The position numbers were made by a program, and so were the translations under genes. 64,000 bases of DNA from Sipunculus nudus (Eukaryota > Annelida > Sipuncula > Golfingiida > Sipunculidae): positions 47,125,676 through 47,189,675 of the forward strand of contig CM049311.1 in the NCBI GenBank assembly GCA_026874595.1. Direction: 5' to 3'. The notes beneath the pieces were generated by a model that saw only the letters and a program-made list of their open reading frames with translations, ran no database searches and was not told where the DNA came from. Below, one piece after another: positions 1 through 14,089 of the stretch. How positions within the stretch are numbered: position 1 is the first letter of the stretch; each line of letters opens with the position of its first letter.

Positions 1-1290
1 CAATGCATTATTTGTTCAGATACTTGTGCTTTTGTATCAATTTTTTTATTATTCTGGGGGGGGGGGGGTACTTCAGAGCCCCATAGCTTGAAGAATTTGG
101 GTAACAGACACCTAATTCTAGGTTTTTCCAGGAGACTTTTCATGGACCTAACTGGATATAAAGTAAAAAGATTCCAGGTCCAGCGTTAACGATTTGTGCC
201 CTATTAACAGATGACAGTATCTTTTAGGTCTCAAAATAGAGAAAAAAAATCGTAAAAAAATGAAAAAATACAGAAGGGGCCACCAGTCTGCAGAAACTGA
301 TAAAACACTCCATGGATAATATCCCTGCAAAGAATCATGGTGATCAATGCATTAATTCTTCAGATACTTGAGCTTTTGTATCAAATTTTTCTATTTTCTG
401 GGGGGTACTTCGGACCCCATAGCTCAAAGAATATGGGTAACAGAGACCTAATTCTAGGTTTCCAAGGAGATTTTTCATGGACCTCTCAGGATGAACAGTT
501 AGAAGATTCTAGGTCCAGCGGTTATGATTTGTGCCCTGTTAACAGACAGACGCCCGGATGGCCGGACAGCCGGACGACCGGATGAACGACTGACAAAGAG
601 TGATTGCTAAAGCTCAGATGACTTTCAGTCAGCTGAGCTAAAAAATCATACAGGTTCTTGCTTTATTGGTGGGCCATATATAAGATAAGTATAAAATCCA
701 TGTGTCAATTCAACCCGGAGTTATCATCAAAAAACAATTTGTGTGGATTGACGGAAGGAAAGGCAGACAGACAGACAGGGTGTTTACTATAGGGCATCCA
801 CTTGTGATCAATAAACACACCAGGTTTTTGGACACTAGATGTAATCACAGCTGAGAAACTGACATAATTTTTTGTAATTTTATAGTTAAAAAAATAGAAA
901 AATATTTGTTAAAATAAGAAAAAATACAGGTGGTGCCACCACTTTTGGAGAACCGACATAACTAGTCATGGTCAATATTCAAGGCAAGATTCATGACAAT
1001 CCATGCATTATTTAACAAATATATTGGAGGTTCTATATCAATTTTTTTTATTATTCTGGGGGTTACTTTCAAGCCCCATAGCTCAGAGGATATAGATCGC
1101 AGTGACCTAATTTCAGATTTCCAAGGAGATTTTTTATTGACCTCCCGGTCGTACACTTAGAAGTTTCTAGGACCAGCAGTTAAGATTTGTGCCCTGTTAA
1201 CAGACAACCAGAGGGCCAGATATCCAGACAGACAAAGCACCAATGTTCCTATAACTCAGTTGACTTACAGTCAGCTGAGCAAAAAACAAT
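1..1290 (+). repeat. Composite dispersed repeat, hairpin-ended family, several modules
   Basis: Three related modules lie in a row (about 30-330, 350-645 and 880-1285). Each carries the phrase around 'accccatagctcaaagaat', a 'caaggagatttttcatgga' stretch, 'gtgccctgttaacaga', a short GGACAGACGG-type tract and, in the last two, a terminal hairpin of the form AGCTCAG-TGACT-NNN-AGTCAGCTGAGCT. The same modules recur near 53.2-54.2 kb and 60.0-61.0 kb, so this is an interspersed family and not local duplication alone. A 13-base G run (56-68) sits in the first module. No intact coding region is seen; short ORFs here are incidental. Confidence 0.75.
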
Positions 1291-2263
1291 TACTATATCA
1301 TGTGTTATATCCTTTAATTAAATTACCTGTCAATATAATTTCTCCGCTAAACTAATAACATTGTAATAGTAATTGTAATGAAATGGTCCTAATTAGCACT
1401 TGTAACAGATAACAGGTGCTCAGACAACCTTAAAGGTGCCCATTCACCTGCCTACTGCCTACTTTGTGATTTCTGTCTTCCTCTGTGTATATAATTGATC
1501 CAAGGGTAATTCTGGTTCTTATAATGCTTGCGTGAAGGATGTATGAATTTGTTTATCATCAACTTGTTTGTAAACACAGCAATATTGACAAACAGGAAAA
1601 ACATGTAACCTAAGGTGGTGGGCTGCATACATGTGTAGGTAGAAAGGTCACTTGTTGCAAAATGCCATTTGCAAAGCTCTTGCTTCTCTGACTTGCCGCC
1701 AGATGCCCTTGTTGAATTTGTTTTGATTATTTTGGTGGGCCCCTACATATTATAAACATGTTGATATAAACAAAAACAAGAAGCCTGTGTATGGTGATAT
1801 CCACATTTTCTGTCCTATTTTTATAAAAGCTTTAAAGGATTACCTTTAGTTGATAAAGGTCAGTTGGTGTTTTGGCCCCTTTAAGATATATGACAAGTGG
1901 GCAAATGGCATAGCATCTAAGTGATTCATGTTCAGAAATCACAGTTCCAATAGTTTATTTAAATAAATATTTACAATTTAATGTGTAGTAAGAAAATAAA
2001 CAAAGATTAAAGGAAACAACCAAGTGGTTAACAGGGTGGATTTAACATATCTGGTTTGAACAAAATCAGTACATAAAAAGCAAGACAGTAAAATCTCAAC
2101 AGAACCCCAGGGAATTGATGTGATGTCCTAATGACAGATATGACTCTAAAATTATTTCTAGCCCCACACATTTGTTACATTCAATCTGTGATCAGTTAAT
2201 TAATGAAATGCCTTAACATTTCAGTCATTTCGCGTTGCTTTTGACCACCAGTCATTACACAAA
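1291..2263. other. No gene seen
   Basis: AT-rich, non-repetitive sequence with no open frame of useful length and no convincing exon on either strand. It may be intron or upstream flank of gene 1. Confidence 0.5.
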
Positions 2264-2313
2264 TTGACAAAAATGTTCAGTCATTTCATGAAATGACTGA
2301 ACATTTTTGTCAA
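2264..2313. repeat. Perfect 50-bp palindrome
   Basis: The 25 bases at 2264-2288 are the exact reverse complement of 2289-2313, with no spacer. The core around the centre reads CAGTCATTTCA/TGAAATGACTG. The palindrome is embedded in a cluster of AGTCATT motifs on both sides (2223, 2250 and 2315 onward), which suggests it is the centre of a small inverted-repeat element or a fold-back remnant. Confidence 0.9.
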
Positions 2314-2336
2314 GTCATTACACTTAATGACTGAAA

Positions 2337-2385
2337 TAAAACAAAGGACCCATGGGTCACTGTGCTCAGCTGAAGTTGACCTTGA
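2337..2385 (-). repeat. Terminus of the GACCCATGGGTC repeat family
   Basis: The reverse complement reads CAGCTGAGCAC...GTGACCCATGGGTCC followed by TTTGTTT. The same roughly 36-bp signature occurs at 19236, 19825 and, in diverged form, at 53165. Its 12-bp core is palindromic. Probably the end of a small dispersed element. Confidence 0.6.
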
Positions 2386-2659
2386 ACGTAAAAATCTAAA
2401 ATAATATCGAATGGAGATAAAGTCTAAGAGGAAAAGGTTTTATAGGCCATGGCTGGTTGACATGATTGGTTTGTAATGATGAGTAAGAAATTGTTGCAAA
2501 TAATATTTTTTGACCAAACCATCAACTTCCTAATGTTATAATTGAAGCATGTGAGCAGTCTGTGACCATAAGATGTATATTATTACCATGATCATTGGTT
2601 GGCTTTTTGATAAATTGTGTTGATAGTTCAGTAGTTTTCACGTTTGTTCAGTTGGACCT

Positions 2660-3370
2660 ATTTTCTTATATATATATTATAAATATATGTATTTTTTTAT
2701 TTTATAAAATGTTTACAGTTTAAATATAACTAAAGTACCCAGTCCACAGATGCAAGGACTTGGTGATGGTGGTGTGTGTATGGGGGGGGGGGGGGGGGTT
2801 GAATCATGGGATTAAAAGTTTAACATGTGCAATATTACACAACTGAATATGTTGCTTTCAAATTTCTGAATTTAATAGCTTAAATCCATACATGTACAGA
2901 ATATGAACGTTATTTAAACAGTGCTTATAGGAAAAAATTCATAATTAATATATATTTAATAATAATGGAGAGATGATGGACAGACAGAGCTGATCACTTT
3001 ATGTTCCATTCTCCTGAGGAAAGAATATGTTTCAATCAGGTCTTAATTTTTTCTAATACAATTATTTTTTAAATTAAATAAACTTCACACATTTGCAATA
3101 AAAACTAATGTCCCAGTGCACAGGTGCAAAGAAATCATTGGCAGCAGGGGGGGGGGGGGGGGTTAAGGATTGTGGGATTAAAAACACTTCTGCATGTACA
3201 TACAGGGCAAACAAAGCCTGATCTCCAATTCTGCTGAGGCAGGAAAATATTGAACAAATGTTTGCATTAGATCCTCATTTTATTGTCACATCATATTTTT
3301 TAAAGTTTATATTTCTAGACATTTCCAATATAATATATACATCTGAATATAAAAGTTGATTCATAATTCT
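2660..3370. repeat. Diverged direct repeat of about 365 bp carrying long G runs
   Basis: Two related blocks each contain a phrase like 'cccagtccacagatgcaagg', then a G run (17 bases at 2782-2798; 16 bases at 3147-3162), then 'gggattaaaa', and further on 'ctcctgagga' or 'ctgctgaggc'. Spacing is about 365 bp. A third partial AT-rich unit may follow. The G runs are candidate G-quadruplex or assembly-fragile sites. Confidence 0.6.
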
Positions 3371-3609
3371 AAATTGCATCATCATAAATCTCAGACAACA
3401 CCACATCATGCATACAAATGTATATGTTTATGTATATGGTTTTATGAGAATAACTGCATGTACACCTGTCACAGCAGGGGATTCCCCAGCGACGATAACA
3501 AATCTGTAACCCTGGCATAGCTGACTTCCAGTGACAAGAAATCTGGACAAAGCAAGTATAACTACAATAGAGCCTCAAGAAAAAAAATCAATAACTAGCT
3601 CATTTTCAA

Positions 3610-4290
3610 GCTTTTATTTTCAAAGTTCAGATTTAAACATATTAAATATGTATGTTTACATGCTGTGAAAATTAAAGCAACAGTACTCACAGGAAAAAGA
3701 ATGTGCCATGATCAAAGTAGGGCAAAATTTAAGGTACTGAATTTATTTTTATGCTAATACTAAAAATTTTTTTTAAATTCAGATCTATTTTTGGGTATAC
3801 AGTTAGTTCTTAATTAAACAAAGTTATATACTTGGAAAAAAAGTCTCTAGCTTAAAAAATTTACATGTTATGTGAGCAAATATTTTTCCTGATTTTTTAC
3901 AAAGTCTAATATGTTCAAGCGCATAACTTACAGAAATAACACTAAACAGTCTTAATTTCTGGCATGTATATAGGAAATATATGGGAGAATACTTCTGGTA
4001 AATATTAAGATAAACTGATAAGTGGTTTTGATATTAGGCAGTCCTGAAGTGTAAAATAGGTTTTAATGGAAATTTGAGGTTTTTCCTTAATTCCCAAAGG
4101 AACGAAGTCACAGTGACCCAGTTTTCAGTTTGATAGGAGATTTTGGGGACATCTAACAGTATGCCAAATTTTGGATTTGTCGGTCTAACGGTTTCAAAAC
4201 GTAACAGTCTAACTGATGGAAGGAAGGACAGACGACGGGCAATGACCACAACTATAGCTCAAATGACTTGTAGTCAGCTGAGCTAAAAAA
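3610..4290 (-). repeat. Interspersed repeat of about 700 bp, inverted relative to the copy at 17.3 kb
   Basis: The reverse complement matches 17296-18010 along its length: hairpin end AGCTCAG..., degenerate GTCCGTC tract, 'ccaaaatttggcatac', 'ggggacatctaacag' (reverse sense), 'aacgaagt', and then the AT-rich block ending near 'aattttcacagca'. The hairpin end is at 4250-4285. The ORF inside is present in both copies only as noise. Confidence 0.75.
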
Positions 4291-6482
4291 ATGAACAAAA
4301 CATAAGTTGATACATTAGTTTTTTTGTCAACAAAGATTCACTAAAAAGTTTGAGTTGATGGAAATGCTTAGTGATACTCTATTTGTTTAACTAGTGTTTT
4401 ACAAGAATACTTATTTGAACTGACTACTATCAGATTGGTTGGGTTTCAGTTGCATTACAGTCCGTTCTCTGTATGACGTTACACCTGAATTTTATTTGTT
4501 TTTGCATGAGAGACTACTGTGGCAGGGGACAGAGCAATTGCTTTTGTTTTTGAAACACTTCCACCTGTTAGGTTCATATCTTCATTTCCAGAATAATCAT
4601 ATAAATCCATGGCCTCCAGCACTTGATTCAAGGCTGACTTTCATGATCACATGCTTGTAAAAGTATCAGTATTTCCTTTATGATAATGTAATATGCATGA
4701 CAAATACCAAATGGGAATGCATGACACCCATGACAGAATTTAAAGTCATTTAATTTTCAAGTTAAAAAAAAAGGAAAAAAAATATTTCTCAAAACAGGTT
4801 AAAATACCATGTACATTCATCCTTGAAAAAAATTAAAATTACAATATAAAAAAAATAGATGAAATTCTGAAACGTTAGTGCAAGAGTCATATCAGATGGG
4901 TACAGTAAATGTCTTTTGTGTTGACAGTACACCTTAACATTCCAACTGATTTTAATTACCGAGTAACACTTCATCAATTATTGTAGCAAAAGTTATGCAT
5001 GGAAACTGTTTTTCCCTGTGACTCCTTGTACATAGCTATCCTGTGTATTAACTAAAACAAAGTTATGTAGACAATCTTTTGAAATTATTTTTAATTAACA
5101 GATGATATTTGTTAATTAATAAACTTGCTGAATAAAATTCAAATGTCAAACAACAGTAGTGATAACCATGATGGCATGTGAGCTTGATCCCTGCTAGCCA
5201 ATTAAATCACTCAGCAATAATTGCCCTAATTAAGTGAACGCCTGTTTCACCAGGTAACAACATGCAGCCAGGTTAATCATTGACAAGTTCAGTCAATAAA
5301 GTCCAAGCATGACCTTACAATCCTGGGCACAAACAGTCCTTAATTCTCAACCTGCATTACATGATTCACCTGTGGTTCAGTTATTACGTTTTACCACTGC
5401 AGTTCATATGGCACACTCACTGAACTGAGGTCAGTATCACATCTTTTGTTTTGAAATCACCTCACCTACCTGGAATCTTATTTCTCCCAGAGCACTGTGA
5501 ATTCAGCTTGCATGGTCTGAGGTTTGTGTAAACTTGCTTGTATATATTACTGCATTTCCTGTTATGTTTATCACCTAAAATTTCAGGGTTTTTTTCTAAT
5601 TGATTTAATCTCAACTCTTAATTGTCTTTTTAGGAGAACAATAATACCGATTTATGTCAGCATACAACAAAAATTGTATTTATTGACATTTCAATGCAAT
5701 TTACTTATGTTAGAAAAAAAATTTTGGAGGTCCTAGCATTAATGCATTTTCTCATCTGATGGACAATCATTGACATTTGCAACATGTACTCTTTTTGTCA
5801 ACTATGATGAAAACCAACTGACAGATTTATCATGGAGATTTTTACATTCAAAAGTATTTTTTCTTAACTTTAATATATTATCTTTGATTTTTTTGTATAT
5901 CCCCCAATAAATGATTTTGAATATAATTAAATATTTATAATATTTTATTAATTCTTCAGTGATAACCACTTACCTTTCTGAAATATGATCATGACTGACA
6001 GAATTAAATTGCTTAACCCATCCATAATAGTTCAGTTTGATACATGTATATAGAATACAAGTATACTATGGCATGTCAAAGTTAGGTTTTAACCATGCAT
6101 TGATTTGCATAATGTTGTATGAAACACTCATATTTTCACCTATTATATTACTGAAATGACAATTAAAAAATTAAATCCAGCTGGAAACATTGCAGGACTT
6201 TCTATTACCTGTTGTCTCACTGCATGGGTACTTGAGGTATGATCCATAACTGATCCATAATAAACACATATTGACATGTATTACAACAGAGAAGGATATA
6301 TTATGTTAAAGCTAGTTTCTTAAAATCCATTTCTTGTATCCTCTTATGGTAATATTAAGTGGTCACCCAGTTCTGTGAATGCCTGTGACCTAAGAGCACT
6401 ATTATACTGACCCTTTGTTTACTAAAACTACTTCTTGGTCATGTGAGCCAGTACCTGTATCATGAAAGAGGTTAACGAAGAA
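4291..6482. other. No gene seen
   Basis: AT-rich sequence without a supportable exon, RNA gene or repeat array. A few open frames of 60-75 codons occur but show no domain, no splice support and a composition like their surroundings. Confidence 0.5.
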
Positions 6483-6755
6483 TTACAGCGCATAAGCCCA
6501 AGTGTTAAACCAAGCCCTGACTAATGGTAATCTGTTTATCAGAGCTTTTTTTATACCTTGAGTGTTGGCCACAATAGGTATGCATGCTATAGGAAGTAGG
6601 TAGCTGTGCGCTAGGTCAACCAGCCATGACGTTCTGAATATGGCACACTCTATTAAACAGTGCCACACCGAGTGTTTATGAGCTCCACAATGGAGACAGA
6701 TATGGCTGTACCTCCTTAACTTGGTGTGATGAAACACAACATACCTATATTGCAA
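6483..6755 (-). pseudogene. Reverse-transcriptase C-terminal zinc-binding-like relic
   Basis: A 90-codon minus-strand open frame contains the pattern R-R-Y-S-H-I-C-L-H-C-G-A-H-K-H-S-V-W-H-C-L-I-E-C. This CxxC...H...C spacing resembles the zinc-binding segment found after the reverse transcriptase in some non-LTR retrotransposons (zf-RVT type). No RT core is found upstream on that strand, so at best it is the detached 3' end of an old element. Family assignment rests on the motif alone. Confidence 0.4.
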
Positions 6756-9700
6756 AGGTGTACCTCTACCTGAAGGTAAACAGGTAGCTAATCAGTTAAT
6801 TGATATCACAGAGACAAAGGTAGTGAGCAGGTGAGGAGGAGCTTGTGTGACGAAGCTCGCTCACTTTCACCACGACACAGGAAGCTCAGTCACATTGTGG
6901 ATTTATATGACGGGAGAGGCAGTATAACAGGATTCACCTGGAACAGGTAAAATACTTCAGAATTGTAACAAATAATTTAATCTACACCTACAGACAGCTT
7001 GACAGGGAAGGTATTTATTCCAATGAAGCAACCATGTTTGGCCTGAATAAGTTCAGGTTCACCCTGAGGTCGCTGTTACTTGTCACTGTGGTACTATAAA
7101 GGGAGTGACCGTTCAATATTAACCACCGGTGCACCATGACACACCTGTGACCTCACTGCCAGTACAGGTCTAAATCAGGTGATACAATACTCAACAGTCT
7201 TATGTAATGTCCTAAATATCCACACAGGGTGGGGGATGTCATTATACACAGTTTTTCACATGACCTATAAAGCAATCATTTGATGCATGTCATTTTGTTA
7301 CAAGTACACAACTGAAGAAGCTTAACAACTCATTATTACACACAGGTATACCATTACCTGACTTTATTAAATACATATCACACTTGTAGCTGGGGTATTG
7401 CTGGTTAAACAGCACCCCAGGTGGAAGTTAGCACCCTCAGAAAGCCAAAGTGATGGGACAGCTGCCATATTCTTCACGGCTTGTTACTGTGTAACCATGC
7501 ATGTATATTTAATGCATTCATGGCTCCTGATCCATGCAGGCTACAGCAAGTTTGTGTCATACTGACTTATGATCTACCAGGCAGAATCATAGTGCACAGG
7601 CTCATTGAAAGGAACGAAAAAAGATTTTCTGCTTCATGAACAGTCATCTAAAATAGTTCACAAATGAACAAACATTAAGAACATTCTTTGAAAAGAAAAT
7701 TGTAGTGTTCCTTTATACCAGATAATAGTATAAATTAAACACACTACTGTTTTTATAATTAGGACAATATGTGGAATAACTTAGAGACATATTTGTCCTA
7801 GATCCATATAGTCTTAGAGCAGTTGCTCGAATTAACATAAATCTTAAATATGATAGACTAACAATATAATTTTTACACAAAGAATTTCTTTATATAGCAT
7901 CATGTTTATCATTAAAAATGTTACATAAAAAAATAAACAGATTATTTAACTGTCCAAGATCACTAATAATCTGATTAATAAGACAGATATAAAAGATTAT
8001 GGATAAATGTTTGAAGTATGTATTATTTTATAGCTTTTAATTATGATTTAAGATGTCTAGGTACACTGTATAATCAGAGGTCAACATGAAGACAAAGTCA
8101 GTCGAAAGATGTTAATCAGTATGATCAAGTATGATGTTATTGAAAATGAAACCTTAAAAATAAACAGATCCAATAACTCTCAAAGATCAATCATAAGCCT
8201 GTTAAAATTATACTTTAAATAGTTAACAAATGAAATCTAGCCACAGTTAAAATACAAAAAGCTCTCTCTATGATTACAAACTGAAAATATGACAGTAAGT
8301 TACTCCATCTTTGTCAAAATTTCACTTTTGGTTTAAGTTTATTAATAAAAAGATTAGTCCTATTACGTATCAAGAATGGCAACTCTTTTTTTCTCAACAC
8401 TAGCTTTGGGCAATTTTTACTGTGCAGCATGGATACAGGAATACAGATCCATCTTACACCATTCTTTTTTTTAGTCAGCCCTCCATCTCATTTGTGGAGT
8501 CTGCTTGCATGTGACATAAGCTTTTGAAAATTTTTATATTGCTAAAGAAAATCTTGGTTTTGGTATTGAAAATGAAATTTTAACTGATAAAAAAGTTGAT
8601 CAATTAAGAAATAAAAAATATAAATGAGTAAATAAACGATTATTAAAGAACACTTGGACTAAATCAACCTGATACACAAGCAATTTATTGGAAGTTAAAT
8701 TTTGTAAAAAAAATGGTAGAATTTTTAACATAGTAAAAAATATGGACAGGTGGCATTTCATAATAAATGACAGTTTTATGACATCACAGAGTTTGAGAGA
8801 TGGTCTTAAGCTGGTGACACATATTAGCATTTATTGCATTGTGTTTATCGCATCTGTTGTTCAAAAGCGATGAACGGACAGCAACTATGTGGCAATTAAC
8901 ACATTACACATACAAGCATCAAACAGCAGATGATAGGTTGTTTTGTCCTTTCAGATCAAGATTTATGTCAGGTAACCTAAATGAAATTTCAGTAAAAAAT
9001 AAGAAACAATTACGTTATTAATTAAGTAAAAGGGAGCTGGGATCCCCTCTCCCAATTAATTGTCATAGCCCCCTTGCTTAACGCTCAGTTTTGTGTCCAT
9101 CTTAAATGTCACTTTTTATTGCATCCAAGGCATTGTTTCAATTTTTCAGTGACATAGTTAGATCCATGTTCAGTGTTATAGACATGGGGATGCTTCCTTA
9201 CAGTAATACCCCCTCAATGAACTTTCTTACTCATATTTTGATAGGTTCATGTGCTTGGTGGAATTGAGGGCATTCCCAATTTTACATCATTAAGTGGAAT
9301 CCCTGTGCGTTTAATGAATGCATTCATCACAAATATCAAGCAGTGTTCAATATCTGATCAACAGATCCTTTGAACACAGCTGATAATCTTTGCAAGAGGT
9401 ATTTGTCATGTTCAACTGAAATTATAGTGTCCAATATTGTTCAGATGGATGCAATGGTAGGATGTTGTCAGCAGCAACATTATTCAGATTCCATGAACTC
9501 TCAGTGAGTTCATAAGTGAACTGTGTATGTAAGGGATCCTACTACCCTGCAAGCTGCTGTTAATTCATGTGATGTTTAAAACTGCTGTAGCAGACTGTAA
9601 CATAGGAAATCATCCATTTCTGCTTAATTATTCATCCCTTGCAATGAAGGTTTTTGAAAGTGTAATGAAACTTTGTCAGAATAATTATGGTGAATTTCCT

Positions 9701-12700
9701 TCCCAGAATTGTAATGTTTCCATGAAGTAGAAACTGTTCGTGGAAAAACAAGGAATTCTTCATCTGGTACTGCAATCCCATGGCATATATGGACAAAAAA
9801 AATAAATATTTGAGATTTCTGTGTGAATTAACTTTTAAGTCTATATGATGCCTGTAAATATACATTTTTAAATTATCTGTAATGGCTTATGCATATCAAA
9901 AATAATATCTCCAAGAAAACTCATCAAAATTATGTGATCTCCATTAACCATTTATCTATATTTATTAAGTGTTAAATTTATTGGTCTCCGTTTGACTGCA
10001 AGATCACTAAAATGAAGTCCGTCTGGTTTCTAGTTTCCCCTTTAACTTGCAGAGTAAAATGTATTATAGATAAGGGAAAGAATCTTTACATGAAAAGTAA
10101 TGTTTTGTCCTTCATTAAGAATGTGGTACTATTATGTAAATTTGTGTATATTATGGAAAGGACTGATGCAAGCTTGATACAGATACACAGCAAGGATCCA
10201 CAAAAACCCTTGCATACAAGTACCACAGGGCATATTGCATTACTGAACTGGCATTTCTTATATATATAGAGAGAGAGAGCTGACAGGCAATTTAGAATGA
10301 ATGAGACTTAATAATGGTTTGGACAACTTATTTTTTTTTAATTTGCTGTTTTGGCAAATTCCTCTTTTATATAACACAGATTGAATTTGAAAATGGTGAA
10401 AGAGGAACTGGGACAGACAATGAATGATGACAGCAGAAGAACCCCAAGTTAACATGGTTCATGTATGGTTGGTGTATAGAAACACACTGGCGCACACCAC
10501 ACAGGTACCATATATTATAGGCAGGTGTGGCAAGCGTCATACAGTGTTGTGTGTAGCGTGTATTATATCTGAGTGTGTTGAAAGCATCGCAGGTAGAATA
10601 TGGCCTTGTGTGACCTATTTTACCTGTAGCAGATATGTGTACCATCTATCCATGGAATGTCAAGTATTTTGGACGAATCACATGAACACTGGTCAGAACT
10701 ACACGCACGCTCACTGAGGCCACTTATTATTCTGGGTATGTACGAACAAATGTCAACTGAGCTCTGAATGAACAGTCTAGAAAAGTGACTCATGTACAAA
10801 GATGGCACCCCTGATTCATGAAGACAGTGATTTATGTACTTTGGATCATGAAGATAAACAAGATAAATATCACAACAGATACACAAAAAGTTTTCTGCGC
10901 CTTACAACTGGGCCATTGTTGTTGTTCACACTAAGTCTTGGAGAAATTGCTTGAATTTTGCTCATAGAAGTACAGGGGAAATAAGCTTCACAAATTTTCT
11001 ATTTTTACAAAAACTTGGGTCCGTTCAAATTTATATCAAGTGAGTGCATGAATTGTTAATAATACCTGGTAAACATGAGCCAATGACACTATCTAATTAC
11101 AATGAAAATTAGCCATATATTTGCTTTAACCCTCTCCTGTTTAATATAAAGTTTTGAGCAATTCTGACACTCTTTATATTTATATGAGAACATTAAACAT
11201 CTTACCTTCATTGAATAATAAACAAAATTTCATCCCTGACTTCAAAGATAGTTTGCTTTAGGTGAATGGAAATCTTGTTAACTGATAATAAATTTGCAAT
11301 ATATTTCACCTGAGAAAGTTGAATTCTAGGTGTTAATCTCAGAAGGGCTTGAGTGGCCTTCTTTGAAGTTTTCAGTTAAGTTAAACCCTTTGCTGCTCAG
11401 TCAAGTGACCTTGATTTACATGATTTATTTGTCTAATTATCCAAAACAGAGGCTATAAAGTTAATAAAGAATAAAAAAGCAATAGCTGAACATTTCATTA
11501 AACATACAATTAATTTAAGGCAAAAAAGTAATGCAAACAGGACATTTATTTGTTTAGAAGTACTAACCGTGCTACAGTTCTTCTTAGACTTAAGGCAGTC
11601 TTTCATTTTTAAAAAGAACAAATTTTATACTTTGAACATTTGAAAACATCTCTATAATAATTCCTTTACATAAACCTGTGCACAGCAGTTAGAAAAATAT
11701 AAAAACATTTTGATTTTATTTTTTGTAAACAATACATGTATATAAATGTCAAAGTGGTATATGAACCACATGAGATTCTATTATTCAGGACCAGTAACTC
11801 TGATACTCTAACATGAATGTTGTGATAACATATTTTGAGAGGGGGCAACCAGAATAATGCACTTCACACTGCCTTATCTATGTAACTGTGGTTGGCTTCA
11901 TACTGTGGTTGAATTTTTGTTTGCGAGGGTTTCAAATCTGCAATGTTCGTGAAAGGGAAACTATCGCCAAATTAAAACCTTTGTGAATATGACTCCTACA
12001 CAGGTGATCAGCCACTAATACGAAAGCAACATTTGCATCTCATACTGCCTGATACTTCAATATTAATATATTTTTATGTTAGCCATAAACCCCAGACTGA
12101 TAATATAAATTGTAATAAATCTTTTGTCTATCTGTTTCTACTGAAGAATATTTTCCACTTATTCTGCTTCCTTAGGTCCCCGTAAAAGATTTTGTGTGCA
12201 TACTATATAACTTGTATAATAATGATTATGTAATTGTGTAAGTTAATGGATGGTAAAACTTGCAAATATTAAACCCTGCAAAACAATTAAGAATTGGATT
12301 TCATGAAAACTGAAACTTCTGTGCACACAAAGTCAACCACAGTACCTTTGCAAGAATTTTGATCTTCTTCCTTCCTTCTTAATATTTTATTTTAATAAAT
12401 ATTCCTTCTCAATAAGCAATGATATCTTAACTGATCCCAGTTTTACAATTTGATATTTTTATTTAGTTTTCTATCTGTGTGGTTCCAAAACACTATATTG
12501 TTTCTATGAATTGGTTGTACATTTCCATATATTTTTAATTAAGTAGTTTCTGATATATGAAATTCACCCAAATGATAACAGTAAAAATTTATCTTTATTA
12601 AATAACTGTTCATGTCAGCTTCAATAATGAAGATATCAAATTTTTAAATCTGATAATCTGAATAGTAATATTTATTGCTCTGTATATTTATCAGTCACAT

Positions 12701-14089
12701 TTATTGAGCAAACAAAGGGCTACGTACTACATGATGGTTAATGTTAAGCCAAATAATAAACCATGATGATTATGTGACCTTCTGCGTCACTCCTGGTCTT
12801 TATGACATGACATTTTATGGCATGTTTATTATATATGTAATAATATAAGTTCACATGAAAACATTTTCATTTATTCTTTACACTACTGAAGTAAAATGAC
12901 AGATTTATGATATGGTTGTCATGTGAAAAAATTGAAAAGAAAAAAACTTGCATGTGAAATAGAACAGGCAATAAATTCTCTTGAAACTTGTGAGTTCTTG
13001 AGATCTGTGGCAAACAAAACAAAAATAACATATTCAAAGTGAACATTACAATGGAATAATTATATCTCCCTTATCTTGCCAACTTTTCTGTAATTTTTCT
13101 CCATATTCTCCATGAGTAAAACTTTCAGGTGAACATCATGACATACAGCTCTAGGTACATGGTAACTCTACCTACAAGGTACATTATTTGCTTTTACTTG
13201 AGTACTGGAGGGACTTTGACCAGTTAGCGGTCATACCAGGTCTGAGACCACTACAATGTGTGTGCAGGAGATAAACTATAGCTATCACAAATAAAGTAAT
13301 TGTCTAATAGTAATATCCTCAATATTTTTGTTATCCTGTGCAGGTGGGAAATATCCTGTGTGTCAGGTCAGCAGACTGGTTCCTATCAGGTTATAAGGTT
13401 ATTACTGGTATACAGGCACAAGTGTTCAGTAGTCAAAAGAAATGTGTATGATGACATCATTTATTAAATATTTACAAAACTGTAGGTAAAATGACTATCT
13501 GATAATTTTTAAAGTTATATCAAATTTTTGCTTTATAGGTGAAATACTGATGTACAGGCAAAGACATATTTCAACATTTAACTTGCATAAACTATCATGT
13601 ATTAAAGTTCCGATAAAGGATGCTGAAATTCTTATTTTATTTGTTGCACTCATAATTAAAAAATTAGCTTCACATTATTCATGTTGACAGAAAGCATCTT
13701 AAGAAACAACCTGAGAATATTTAAAATTTTAAGAGTTTGAAAAATAGCTTCCAAATATGTAAAACAGAACTGATGTTGTCACAAACCATGGTCTTGCAAA
13801 TAAGGCCAAGGTAGCGATGTAAGTTCATTGTTGAACAAATCTCACCTGAGGAAATAACTTACGGACTACTTTTGAAAAGTTTATCATTTGGGTAGTGAGT
13901 AGGCCGAAACTTGATGAGTTATCACTACCAAGGTCCAAACTAATGACTGTCAAAACTGTTTGTTTATCACCCAAAACATGTCTTCCACATCTGTGATATT
14001 ACCAGACTACAAATGAATGCATATCCAAATTCCCTGTTAACCTCCATATTATATTTAACATGAAGATGATTAATGTGATCTGTTTTCAG
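6756..14089. other. No gene seen; possible intron or upstream flank of gene 1
   Basis: I found no exon that combines an open phase-1 frame with good splice sites, no RNA gene and no long array. A short (TA)/(GA) microsatellite lies at about 10258-10280. The stretch 6770-7450 is less AT-rich and contains many CACCTG/CAGGTG E-box words, but no further regulatory claim can be supported. Confidence 0.4.

Noticed and set aside
605-645. Helitron 3' end (hairpin followed by CTAA)
   Set aside because: The CTRR-like word is inside the hairpin arm rather than after it, and the bases following differ between copies without the T expected at a Helitron target. No 5' TC end found. Left as an unclassified hairpin-ended repeat.
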